From Porphyra umbilicalis (taxonomy: Eukaryota; Rhodophyta; Bangiophyceae; Bangiales; Bangiaceae): a stretch of DNA of 64,000 nt. The stretch covers positions 366,256 through 430,255 of the forward strand of contig KV918767.1 in the NCBI GenBank assembly GCA_002049455.2, in the 5' to 3' direction. Every line of letters begins with the position of its first letter. Position 1 is the first letter of the stretch. Under the pieces are notes generated by a model. It was not told the origin of the DNA and did not search any database. It saw nothing but the letters and a program-made list of their open reading frames with translations. The translations under genes and the position numbers were made by a program. Positions 54,303-64,000 of this stretch are shown here, in pieces.

Positions 54303-54641
54303 CTACATCTGGACGAGCTCGTCGAAGGCCCCCTTGTCCGCTACCATGTCAATTATAAGGATGACCTTTGTGCGGCTCTTGGCCTGGCTGGCAAATCCCC
54401 GCGCCTTGTTCAGCTCGGACGGAGGGCACATCTTGAGCCGCTCCACTAGGCGACACGACAGCCAATGCTGCAGCGCGCGCCCCAGCGGGTAGTGCTCCTG
54501 CTGTGCCACGGCTTGCAGCGCCCGGATGCCATTGAGAGATAGACGCGACGCCGCTAACTGCTCTTTACATGCAGCCATGTTCTTCTCCAGCGCATCACTT
54601 CTTGCCGCCAGCTCTTGCAAATTCTTGTTGACGCGGTCCAT
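54303..54641 (-). CDS. Coiled-coil ORF, unrecognised
   Basis: ATG 54641 starts MDRVNKNLQELAARSDALEK and continues as a heptad-like helix (NMAACKEQLAASRLSLNGIR) to KTKVILIIDMVADKGAFDEL-like sequence and a stop at 54303. The same frame is open upstream through a C-rich run to a TGA near 54764, beyond which SLTTSPCEPTDRSSDDRDAM is again protein-like. It may therefore be the 3' part of a larger broken or spliced gene. Confidence 0.3.
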   Translation of the reverse strand: MDRVNKNLQELAARSDALEKNMAACKEQLAASRLSLNGIRALQAVAQQEHYPLGRALQHWLSCRLVERLKMCPPSELNKARGFASQAKSRTKVILIIDMVADKGAFDELVQM

Positions 54642-57600
54642 AGCTGCCGCGGGCCGCGTGCAAGACGCTGCGGGTGGAGCCGGGGGAGCGGGGGGAGCAG
54701 GCTGTGCTGGAGAGGCGGGGGGGGGGGGGGTGTCGAGCGGGAGCGCCACGGCTCCAGGTGCGGCTCAACCGGCAGGCCCAGTTTCCATGGCGTCCCTGTC
54801 GTCGCTGGAGCGGTCGGTGGGCTCACAGGGCGACGTCGTTAGCGACTCCCGGCAGCAATACAGCAGAAGAAGAGCGGTACAACACCAAACAGTACAATAG
54901 CAGCGAATTTGGAGAAACGCGGCAGTGGAGGACCGCAGGCGGTGAAGGCGAGTCAAGGCCTGAGAGAACAGCACTTCCGCGGACGATGGTCCGTGAGGCA
55001 ACGTCCATTCCGATGAAGACGGGGGCGAAGTGACGGCGGGAGGATGACTGGGCCCGGGGCTACTACCTTTACAGTGAGACTAAGCTTGTAGCCCCGCTCG
55101 CATTTCGGCTGACACGCACCGTTTTACTTGGCTTCGTGCCAAGGTGGCGGTTGTCAGTGGTTCGAAGTGCACGCGGCGCGCAGGCCACATCGCGCTCGCG
55201 CGCGTTTGCCAAAGGCGCCGGTGCCTTTGCCTGTGCTCGCCCCCGTCACGTGCCGTTCGGGACCTACATTCTCCCTTCTCTGCCGCATCCGGGCGACGCT
55301 CGTCCCATACCTCATACGCTCGCTTCTACCCCCGTGGCCGACGCCCTGCCATGGTATCTTTTTGCCGGACGATCGAAGTTTCTCAGCCCCCCCCCGCCAC
55401 CAGCAGCCAACCTGCATCCTGCCAGTTGCCGTCACCACCGGCCCGACCGCCCTTTTTACCTCGATGACCACTCGTGGACGGCAAAGCTCCCGTGGTGCTG
55501 TCCTATCTTCGTCCTCGGACGGCTTGGGTAAATATTTCTCGATGAGCCTCTGTGCACCCCTGTTTACTTCCTTTTGCGCGTGTCGGGCTCGTATGCCTGT
55601 CTGTCCACTTCGCGGGGATGGTGGTCAGTTGACCTTGTCGGCATAGTCCAGGGCGGGCATGTGGGTGTTGCGAACACAACACTGACAGCGACGCTCTCTA
55701 TGACCCGCTGTAGTTGTTTTTTATCTAATTCCCTTGAGACATCTCTCCTTCCATATCTGTTACTTGTTGCGCGCTGTGCTCAGATCTACGTGTGGGTCGG
55801 TCTGTTGAATGCGCTGAGGCTTCTTGGGGAGTGTGGGGTTCTCTTGTCCCGGACACAGAGGGGCGCGCTCGTAAAAAACGACGCCCTCCTCGGAGAGCCC
55901 AACGCCGCGGTTGCAGATGGCGCCCCGCGTCGGCGACACTGTTCAGTTCGAACTGGTCTGTCTCGAGCTCCATCTTTTGATGGTGTGCTCCGGTTGCCTG
56001 TCGTTTTCTGTCTAAAGGGTTGTCTTCCTGTGTGCTATGAGCAGACACATCCTGTCTCCAACTGTCTGGGACGTTAATGGCAGTCATTCTTGGCCGGCCG
56101 TGACGTTCGGGCGCTTGCATGACGACACCGCGGCGGCGCGGCGGCGGGCCAACGCCGTCCTGCGAGCGATAGTGGGGAGGGCGTGCCATTAGCAATGGGG
56201 CGACCCCTACGGTCGGCGACGGGGGCAGCGTGAGCAACGGTGACAGCCGGAGGCATCGCCGCCTCGGCCATGCTCGCCGATGTTCCGGACGGCGAACCCC
56301 CCCTCGGTGTCCTCGCCGCCGGGCAGCGCCTTGACACCGCCTCTCGGCGGCGGCTTCGTACCACCCTAGTGGCAACGTCGGTCATCGATGAGGCGGCGGA
56401 GCATCTCGCCCCCGCCGCCGCCGTCTGCAAAACGACCGACTCCGCCGTTCTACTAACCGTACCGTCGACGTAGAAGCGGCGCGGTTGCTGCTACGCGATG
56501 ACCGAGGCTGCGAAAACCCCCTTTTACGCCGCCCTCGCCGTATGGCTCGCGGGCCGCAGCCACCCGGCTGGGCTAGCACTCAGTGAAATAGTGTGGGATG
56601 ACTGGACACGGGTGGACCGGGTCGCGTCGGCAGTGGCGGCGGCGGCAGGCCAGGGAGCGTAGGGCAGCAAGACGGGCGGAAATGAGGGGAGCACATGGTG
56701 GCTGCGGTGGGTGGCAGAAGAGGTTGGCGTGCGGGAGGCCGGCGGCCGCGTGGGGGGGCGGCACAGCGTGGAGGGAAGGCGAGGCGTGGAGGACAGCGAG
56801 GGGGGGGCGCCATGAACGGCAGCGTAGTGCAATCCATAGCTTCGATCCATTTTCTGGCCCAATTCCACGAAGGCTCCGGCAAGAAGGCCGACCATATGTC
56901 TGCTGGTCGACCCCCAAAGAGGTCTGGTTGACGAGCTCAGCCGAGGTATCCGTCTGACCCCGGAAGGCAACCAGCCCGCGAGGAACTTGGCGATCGCTAT
57001 GCCACATAGAGGGGGGAAAATACTGTTGGATGCAGCTTGAGCCAACAAAAATGTCTGTGCTGTATATTTTCCGAGCCCGTCTCTTGCTCTTTTGCTACAG
57101 GTTTTTATATCTCCTGGACGCACACGTACAGGTAGTACAGGTACCAGTGGGCAACCAATAATTTTTAATACCTTCACTGGCTGGAAACACGGCTTTCTGC
57201 GGCCGGAAAGGAACAATTCCAGAGCACCGAATGCACACATTGTTGTTCTTGTTCTGCTTGCAGCCAATAAGAAATCCTCGCTCACAAGACAGCGTGCACG
57301 TCCTCACCCACCCAACCGCCCTCTCTCGCCGCGACCGACTCCCACCCCACCTCCCGCCGCCGGCCATGAGCCACGTCGGCCGCCCCCCCCCTGCCTGGAT
57401 ACCCCCCCCTCTCCCGCCCCTCCCCCCCCCCCCCCCCCTGCGCTCTCATTACCCGCCGAACATGGCAATCCGCGCCGTGATCCTGGCGGACCTGTTGCTA
57501 CCCTGGTGGTACCTGCTGGTGTCGCCACTTCCCAAGCGGCACGCCGTGCACGAGCGCAAGGCGGACGTGGATTCGAAGAGCTCGGCGGTCGCGGGGGGAT

Positions 57601-58139
57601 CTTCGGAGGTGAGAAGGGGGAGGGGGGGGGCGTGGGGGGGGGGATCTTCCGGTGGGCAGGGCATGCTCGCCTGGGGAGTGAGACATCCCTTGCTGGTCCG
57701 GGGCACTGGCCGTGTGGAGGTGTTTGTTTCTCGACGTAGTGCCGAAGTGGGGTTGTGGGCAGGGGGGCGGGGCTCTTGCCTCCTTTGAGGTTTCGACTAA
57801 ACATGTGCTTCATATCGTCTTCCTTTTTGATGGTGCCCCCACTCTGTATGTGGACTGAAGTAGCCAGGCGTTGCATTCTGCGGCATGGGGCGGGCGGTGG
57901 AGGTGCTAGGGGGAGTGCGGGGGGGGGCAAGCGGCGGGGGGTTCTCCGACGTAGGCAACAGCTGTTGCGCAAGACATGTGCTGTGACGTGCGGGGACGAC
58001 CCGAATGAAGCGTTTGAAGAGAGGCAATGCCCGGGCGGGGAGGGCGCAGGGAAGGCGAGGAGGGGGGGGGGCGGTGGGAGGGGGGCGACAGTCTTGCCGT
58101 CGCATGTGCGCGACGGAAAGGGCGGGGACAAGATGTGGG
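54642..58139. other. Transposon-island spacer, nothing recognised
   Basis: Mixed-composition sequence with open frames up to 250 codons on both strands, none of them domain-like. 57300-57450 and 57600-57660 have C/G runs. An AT-richer patch lies at 57020-57260. Confidence 0.4.
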
Positions 58140-59928
58140 CCGGTTGCAACCACTTCTTCTTTTTTGAGCGAGCGGTCCTGACAAAGAACTTGGAATTTTC
58201 ACACGGCATGTGCACCAACGGAGAAGAAAAATAATGGATGTCACTCGGCATGAACGCAAATGAGTTGAGCCTTGTGCAATACGAGGCGTTGTCGTAGAGC
58301 CTCGGCTCAGCCGCGGCTCTGTCAGCGGCGCCCTGCTGCTTCTTCGCCTCGTCCATCTTCTTGGTCAGCGCCTGCTCTGCTCGCACATTCTTGGCCTTCT
58401 TCTTTTCACTCTTGGCCTTGTCCTTGGCAGCGTCCATATCCAGCAGCGCACCAATCACCTCGTCAGATGTGAGGACTGTCGCCCGCCCGGCAGTCGACAG
58501 CGTGCCGTTGGAGACCACGACCCCTTTCAGCTCCTTGCTGACGATGGGAATGAGGCGGCTCACAAGTGCCTCCAGGTCGACGTCGACCACAGGCACCTGG
58601 GCGCCCTTGCTCAATGCCTCTATGGAGATGGCTCGCGGGTGGAGCGGCCACATGCCCACGCGCTGAAAAGCAGACGAGAGCGCCCGCACCGTCAACGACG
58701 CCGAAGACGCCTTCGCGATGCAGTCCATCAGCTCGACCGGCCCAAACGTCTCCCCCAGCCGCACGCAGTCGTTCGATCGCGTCCGGACAGCGAGGCGCAA
58801 GGACGGTTGGAAGCGACCAAAAGCAGCAGGGCTATCGAGCGCCTGTAGCAGATGGGACATCGCAGAGGGCTCCACGACAACATTAAATCGCGCTCGCGCC
58901 AAAGTCAACAACCCACCAGCGGAAAAGTGCACTTTGGCTCCGTCAATGGACAGCAGCTTCTCTTCGGTGGGGAAAAAGTTTTGGGCAAACGCAGCCAAGT
59001 GTTCACAGTACACATCAAACATATCCAGGTCAAGCCCGGGGGGGGAGCGGCGCCGCACCGTCGCACCATCACCTAAATGGGACGCCAGAGGGATGACCTG
59101 GGCGGGCTGACCCTCCACCTGTCGCCGCACGAAGGCATGCCCAGACACACTCCCCTCCACCACCACAAATTGCGGAGCGACCATACCTGATGCGGACACC
59201 GTGAACACCGACGTACACGTGGATGCGCCCGACCCAATCTTTGGAATAACCACCTCGGGCTTGCTCATCCCCGCGCCACCAATGATGCTCGCCCGAGCGT
59301 GTAGCATGACGTCACGCGCCTTTACAGCGGTTTCGTCCATGTTCCGTACTTGGCGGGGGTGGGTGATACGTAGCTGCCGGTAAAGCAGGGTGTGGGCAGC
59401 AAACCACGATGCAATCACGTCGGGCCTCGCATTGGTAGCCCGCCCATTCTCAATCGTCCCCGCCCGGTAGTGTTGTAGCTCAGGCCAGCGTCCCAACAAG
59501 CGACCCATCCAGCTCCGCCCCGGCGCCGTCCTCCCGCTGAACAGCGCCCGCGCCGCCTCTTAGCGGGCGGCAGAGAGGCAATCAATGTATTCTCCGACCA
59601 CACCGCGGATGTCCACGCGCGTCATGCCGCGGCCGATGTGGGCATTCGACCGGATGAAGCGCACGAGCAGCTCCTCCTCCTCCGTCGTGAGGAAGGGGGG
59701 GGGGCCCTTGCGCATCAAGGCGCCGTCATTTTTGATGAACTGGCGGGCCACGGCACGTGGGACGCCGGCTTGCCGAATAAACTCGGCCTCCGTCATGGCC
59801 TTCGACTTGACCAGCGGCAGAAGGGCGCTCATCCGTTGGCGCTTGGCATCCGGCTCGTTGGTTGGGGCGCGCCCGCCGGGAAACGCCGTGGGAGCGCCAC
59901 TGCACGCCCGCCCCCGTGGGGAGGACAT
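58140..59928 (-). pseudogene. pogo/Tigger-type DDE transposase, one TAA stop
   Basis: Transposase of the Tc1/mariner-related pogo clade (CENP-B-like HTH plus DDE_1). ATG 59928 starts MSSPRGRACSGAPTAFPGGR. The N-terminal HTH region includes SKAMTEAEFIRQAGVPRAVA and FLTTEEEELLVRFIRSNAHI. TAA at 59560-59562 (CLSAAR-stop-EAARALFSG) breaks the frame at codon 123, but it continues without shift. Motifs that follow are SWMGRLLGRWPELQHYRAG, QVRNMDETAV (first Asp, ~195), KLLSIDGAKVHFSAGG (second Asp, ~328), and MSHLLQALDSPAAFGRFQPS (third Asp region, ~363). A Lys-rich C-terminal tail (AKDKAKSEKKKAKNVRAEQA) ends near 58260; downstream codons are probably not part of it. No TIRs were located. Confidence 0.75.
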
Positions 59929-62465
59929 GGCCGGGGACGGTGTACAGGGAGAGGGGGCGGGGTGGGAGTGGTGGGAGAAGTAGAGGGGCGCGGTGAGAAC
60001 CCGTGAATGGGGTGTGTGCGGTGTGCAGATGCGTCGTTGCGCGGCGAATGTGCTAGCGGAGAGCGCCGGCGGTCAGTGCACGCGCGCCTCCTCTCTCGAT
60101 GGCCGAGGGAAAGCTCGTTTCCACCCCTCAGAGAGCATGTAGTCGACTCAAAAATCCCATGCATATCGGACCGTAGATGCCTCCCCGATACGAATACACG
60201 CGTGCAGAGTCGCAGCCGTGACACTTTTTATTTATGTCTTTCTGCAAGCAAAAAGAACATAAACACAGCTCTACAGCCATGCCGATCTTGTAGCTCACTG
60301 CTTTTTGTTCTTCTCTCTAAAATTGCGTGAAGCTCGAGATTTATTCCCTCGGGGGTCACAGATGTCCGAGTTTCTGCGCCAGATGGGCCAGAAAGGGCGA
60401 TTCTGGGATTGGTTGCTCATTGGTGCCATTGGTTGCCTTCCGGGGTCAGACGGATATGGTTTGCGACCTGTGACGAGCTCTGTTGATGAAGCTCAGTAGG
60501 ATACTGCTTCTGGTGTCCAGCCTTCAAGGCCTCGGACACGCCATCTCGTCGAGCTTGGCGCCCGAGCTCGGCGACTTGGCGAGCCGCGAGCTTGCACGGT
60601 CTCTGCTGACAAGGTCCAGCTGTCTTGCGTTGAACGTCTCTGGAAATATTTGGTGGGCAAGCTCTGTGTGCCACGAGCCTCAGATCTTGTCAGCTCTATG
60701 AAATCGAGTACAGTGCCGCAAGTTCTACATTTTCATTGCGGTGGGAAGACGATCAGAGCCTGAGGCCGAGAGATTGGATCGGTTATTCTCATCCGATTCT
60801 TGAACTCCTGTGTCCCTCTCGCTGCTCCCCCTTCCCTGCCCCCTTTCCCTGTGTCCTAAGCTACAATTCTCTGTGCTTCTCACCATAGTGAGCTGTGCTG
60901 ACGCCCGCGCGCATTGACGTGCCGAGGTACGTGGCGACAGGGGTGCTGTTCTCGTCCCGCTCCAATAATCCTTAGGCGACGCCGCGCATGGTGGACGCTG
61001 CCAATGGCGTACTCGACGATGGCGACCATGGCGAACGTCACTGAAGACAGCGGGCCGGCTGCGAGTAAACGTCCATGGTGCCGGCCGACGGCCCGCTGCG
61101 AAAAATTCGCAGTGCATTTGCGGGGATGAATATCTCGTGGCCAAGGCGTCCCCACAAAGAACCCACGAAAGGTGCCGATAAAAGAATCGCCAAAAGTCTC
61201 TAGTGTCGACCGGAACCACTGGATGCCACACCCGAATCGCGGTGCTTTCAGGAAACTTTTGTAATGGACGTCTTGCTTTTCGAATCCCCTGGCCTTTAGG
61301 ACAGGGTACTATCCAACATGCGCATAGGGGCCCCCATTCTAATTTTTTTCCGAGCTAGTGCACGTTGCGGGAGTACTTGCGAAAAAGCGGGGTGCACGCG
61401 GAGAGACCTCGTACGGCTCGGGCGGACGTCGCCGTACGTTGAGTCCGACATGGTTAGAAGCGTCAACTTGCACACTATCCGTACATGTATTTTTGCACGA
61501 TGGCCGTACGTTGGGCGTTTGTGAGGTCCAACCATGTAGAAAGAGGGTTTTTTTCTCGTTCAGATGGCTTGAAACGGGGGGTCTGTGCTTCAGACGAGCT
61601 GGAAACGAGGATGCGTGCTGCATATGACCGCGTCGGGTGAGGAATTGAAGACGTAATTGGTGAAACATGCCCCTGAGATGCTCTGGACGGTGTTTTTGTT
61701 CTTCAAATTTTTGAACGCGCAGGAGAGGGCCAAGATCGGGGACGGCCGTGAGTCGTGGAATGTGGTGTGACCGTGGCGCGCAGTGACTGAAGCGGGCAGT
61801 CGCGAGTGGCGTGACGCAGCTGCCCGCGTGGTTCTGTGCGCGGACCTGTGACGAGGAGAGGGCGGCGTCGTGCGTGTGGCCCGTGCGAGGGGGTGGTGGT
61901 GTCGCGGTGGCGGATCCGGCCGTGCGGGATGTCGCACAACTGACCGCGCGGTACGTCGTGGGGGGAGGAGAACGGACAGGGGGGTACGTTCGGGGGGCTG
62001 TGGAGGGGTTGAGGGGCCGTGGGGCTGGAGGGGGGGAGGGGTGAAGACGCCGCTGGCTAGCCGGTGGCAGCCCCTACGGCGGCGGCGGCGGACCCTGCGC
62101 CCGCGCCCCCTGTTGCGATAGGCTTGCTACTGGCAACAAGCCTAGCCATCATGGACGAGGGGGCGGGAGTGGCGTGGCGTTTGCCCCAGGGGGCGGGTGG
62201 ACTGCGCGGTAGCGGCGGCGAAGGCGGACGTAGGTGTGAGGCCGGTGGGCTGGGGGGGGTGAGGCTGTCGGCGAGCCGTGCGTGGCTTGGGACTGTCGCA
62301 AGCACGGCGTCGCCCGGGTGGGGGGCCGGCGCGCTCCGGGGCGGACGGCTCTGGCGCGCGCGCCTGCCCGTGGACGCCCGCAATGACATAAAAATAAAAA
62401 CCAATGCAGTGCATGAAAAATATAACCACGTGCCAAGTGAAGCGCGACGCGGCATGCTTCAAGTC
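59929..62465. other. Spacer, nothing recognised
   Basis: Moderate-GC sequence with stops in all frames from about 60100 to 61700, then G-rich low-complexity DNA to 62350. It contains one copy of the dispersed 21-nt hairpin repeat. No gene was recognised. Confidence 0.45.
61287..61307. repeat. Dispersed 21-nt hairpin repeat, copy 2
   Basis: Identical to the copy at 22339-22359 (CCCTG, GCCTTTAGGA, CAGGG, T), and likewise preceded by AAT. The flanks differ beyond a few bases. Confidence 0.6.
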
Positions 62466-62467
62466 TA

Positions 62468-62702
62468 TGGCGCGTCGCCAAAGAATGATCGGATCCGAGC
62501 AAGTTCCACAGCAAGTTGCAGCATGCTGTGACCGTGCTGTGACTGTGCTTTGAAATAAAATTGCATGCTGAGGGCTCCTGGATGGCTCTGTGGGAGGCAA
62601 GGACGATCACAGCCATTTTAATTCTGTGCTGTGAGCTGCTGTGAACTGCTGTGACTTGCTGTGAGCGTTTCTCAGATCCGATCATTCTTTGGCGACGCGC
62701 CA
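62468..62702. mobile_element. TA-flanked MITE, 235 bp
   Basis: Perfect inverted repeats of 30 bp including the flanking TA: TATGGCGCGTCGCC plus AAAGAATGATCGGATC at 62466-62495, inverted at 62675-62704. TA on both sides fits a Tc1/mariner/pogo-type target duplication. Subterminal regions are rich in CTGTGA/TGCTGTGA words. No coding capacity. Confidence 0.85.
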
Positions 62703-62761
62703 TAAATAATGCTCCAGAACTTACTCGTATAGATTGTCTTCGATCACAGCACAACTCCAGG

Positions 62762-62791
62762 CCAGGGTGTTTTCGCGTACGCGCTTTCAGT
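62762..62791 (+). promoter_or_regulatory. E2F-like palindromic motif upstream of CWC27
   Basis: Reads CCAGGGTGTTTTCGCG, TAC, GCGCTTTCAGT in the gene's sense orientation, ending about 150 bp before the ATG. It matches the tandem units upstream of PPP1R2 in sequence, orientation and distance. Confidence 0.5.
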
Positions 62792-62909
62792 CCAAAAGAG
62801 CCTCTTAAGCACAGAATTAGTCGCTCGTCGGCGCACTCGGCTCTCGTCGCTGGCCTCCGACCCGACCCGCTGCCCCCCTCCCCCGTGGTTGTAGGCCTCG
62901 GCGGTCGCG

Positions 62910-62938
62910 CCCCCCCCCCCCCCCCCCCCCCCCCCCCC
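62910..62938. repeat. C29 homopolymer at the CWC27 start
   Basis: Run of 29 C ending four bases before the CWC27 ATG (GACCATGG), so it forms the end of the 5' leader. The length in the assembly is uncertain. Confidence 0.85.
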
Positions 62939-62942
62939 GACC

Positions 62943-64000
62943 ATGGACCTCACCCCCCCCCCACCGGCTTCGCCACCCTCCACACCACCGCCGGGGACAT
63001 CCCCCTGGCCCTCTTTTGCGCGGAAGCGCCGCTCGCGACGCGCTCCTTCCTCCGCCACGCCCTCGACGGCTACTATGACGGCACGCCCTTTCACCGCATC
63101 GCGGCGGCGCCCGCGGGCACCCCCCTCGGCCCCGACGGGTCGCCGACGCGCTTCCTCTATGGCGGCGACCCGAGCGGCACGGGCACCGGCGGCCACGCGG
63201 CGGGCACCACACCCACCGCCGACGGCGGGGCCGCCGGCCACGCCGACGAGCCGCACCCGCGGCTGTCGTTTCGGGTGCGCGGCGCGCTCGCGTCGGCGCG
63301 GCATGCGCCGGGGGACAACCGGTCCCAGTTTTTCTTGACGACGGGGCCCGCGGCGTGGCTCGACGGGCAGGGGCACACGCTGTACGGGCGCGTGGAGGGG
63401 GACGGGTGGTGGGCGCTCCGCGCGGCCGCGGGGGTGCCGACCGACGGCGAGACGCCGCTCGTGCCGCCCCGCGTGACGGCCGTGACGGTCGGGCGGCACC
63501 CGTTTGGGGACTTGGTCGCGGCGCCGCGGCCGCCGGCGGCGGTGGCAGCCGACGCGGCGGCGGCGCGCCGCCTGCCCCCGGCGCTCGGCGTGCGGAACCG
63601 GGCGGCGCTGTCGTTTGCGGGGGGGGGGGGGGCAGCGACGGGGAGGACGCGTCGGACGCGTCGGACGCGTCGGGGGGGGGGGGTTTGGGGGCGCCCAAGC
63701 GCCGCCGGGGCGGGATTAGCACCCACGAGCTGCTTGGGGGGCGGGGGGGGGCGCCGCCGCCGCCGCCGTCCCCATCGGCACCGCCGCCGTCGGCACCGCC
63801 GCCGTCGGCACCACCGCCGTCGGCACCACCGCCTCGGGCGCCGCCGCCTCCCACAACGGTGGCGGCGGCAGCGGTGTCGTCCGCCGCCGCGCCCGCGGCC
63901 GCCGCCGCGGCCCGATGCGCCCCCCCTGCCACCTCGCCGCCGGCGCGGTCGCCGTCCCCCTCCGCCGCCGCCGCGGCTGTGGACGACCCCCCCCCCCCTC
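62943..64000 (+). CDS. CWC27: CWC27-type spliceosomal cyclophilin, partial
   Basis: Spliceosome-associated peptidyl-prolyl isomerase-like protein, cut by the window end. ATG 62943 gives MDLT, then a C9 run. One base fewer joins TGFATLHTTAGDIPLALFCA. The cyclophilin fold continues: LRHALDGYYDGTPFHRIAAA (active-site Arg in FHR), FLYGGDPSGTGTGG, LSFRVRGALASARHAPGDNR, then SQFFLTTGPAAWLDGQGHTL and YGRVEGDG. The CWC27-specific extension follows (NRAALSFAGG, an acidic SDGEDASDASDASG, and GGISTHELLGG), read in a third frame after a G run near 63620-63632. The usual Gln of the FxxQGGD motif is Tyr here (FLYGGD), while the Trp before LDG is kept. A Pro-rich tail with PPSAP repeats (about 63765-63835) reaches the window edge. 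Confidence 0.82.

Noticed and set aside
57304..58139. Downstream continuation of the pogo transposase frame
   Set aside because: After the Lys-rich tail the sequence becomes Pro/Ser low-complexity with C runs. It is probably just open 3' DNA.

Overview
The window is nuclear DNA of a eukaryote with a very GC-rich, gene-sparse genome. Most recognisable host genes are single-exon: ribosomal protein eL43, actin, a glutathione S-transferase, protein phosphatase-1 inhibitor 2 and the spliceosomal cyclophilin CWC27. Very high GC, few introns, long G/C homopolymers and transposon-rich lower-GC islands together suggest a bangiophyte red alga (Porphyra/Pyropia type). That assignment is an inference; no marker in the window proves it.

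Layout. 1-25.5 kb is mostly host DNA: eL43 (559-843, -), an unrecognised helical protein (4.2-8.1 kb, +), an unrecognised protein (8.9-10.4 kb, -), a small possibly organelle-targeted protein (11.2-11.9 kb, -), a long amidinotransferase-fold hydrolase of the CtlX type with a probable mitochondrial presequence (12.4-14.3 kb, -), actin (16.5-17.6 kb, +), adjacent or fused GNAT acetyltransferase and VOC/glyoxalase-fold modules (19.1-20.9 kb, -, with one clear GT-AG intron), and an F-box/LRR-like protein (23.5-25.5 kb, +). 26.7-31.8 kb holds a 570-bp hAT-type MITE with perfect TIRs and an 8-bp TSD, then a 4.3-kb TIR-bounded structure made of two nearly identical 2.1-kb direct copies. 32-35.5 kb returns to host genes (GST, PPP1R2). 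36.2-42.7 kb is a complete PIF/Harbinger-type element with TIRs and a TGA TSD; it has two convergent broken genes and a 1.44-kb-arm palindrome between them. 43-62.7 kb is a decayed mobile-element landscape: Tnp2-like transposase fragments, a pogo/Tigger-type transposase, small MITEs, an intact 2OG-oxygenase-like ORF and minisatellites. The window ends inside CWC27 (62.9 kb to the edge).

Two cross-cutting patterns matter most. First, nearly every host gene containing a long G or C homopolymer changes reading frame exactly at that tract. In CtlX, PPP1R2, CWC27 and the 8.9-kb gene a one-base change restores a sensible protein, so assembly or sequencing indels are likely, with length polymorphism as the alternative. 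Second, the transposase-like ORFs are interrupted by isolated in-frame stops, eight of them and all TAA or TAG, while the frame stays open on both sides. Host genes use TAA, TAG and TGA as normal terminators.
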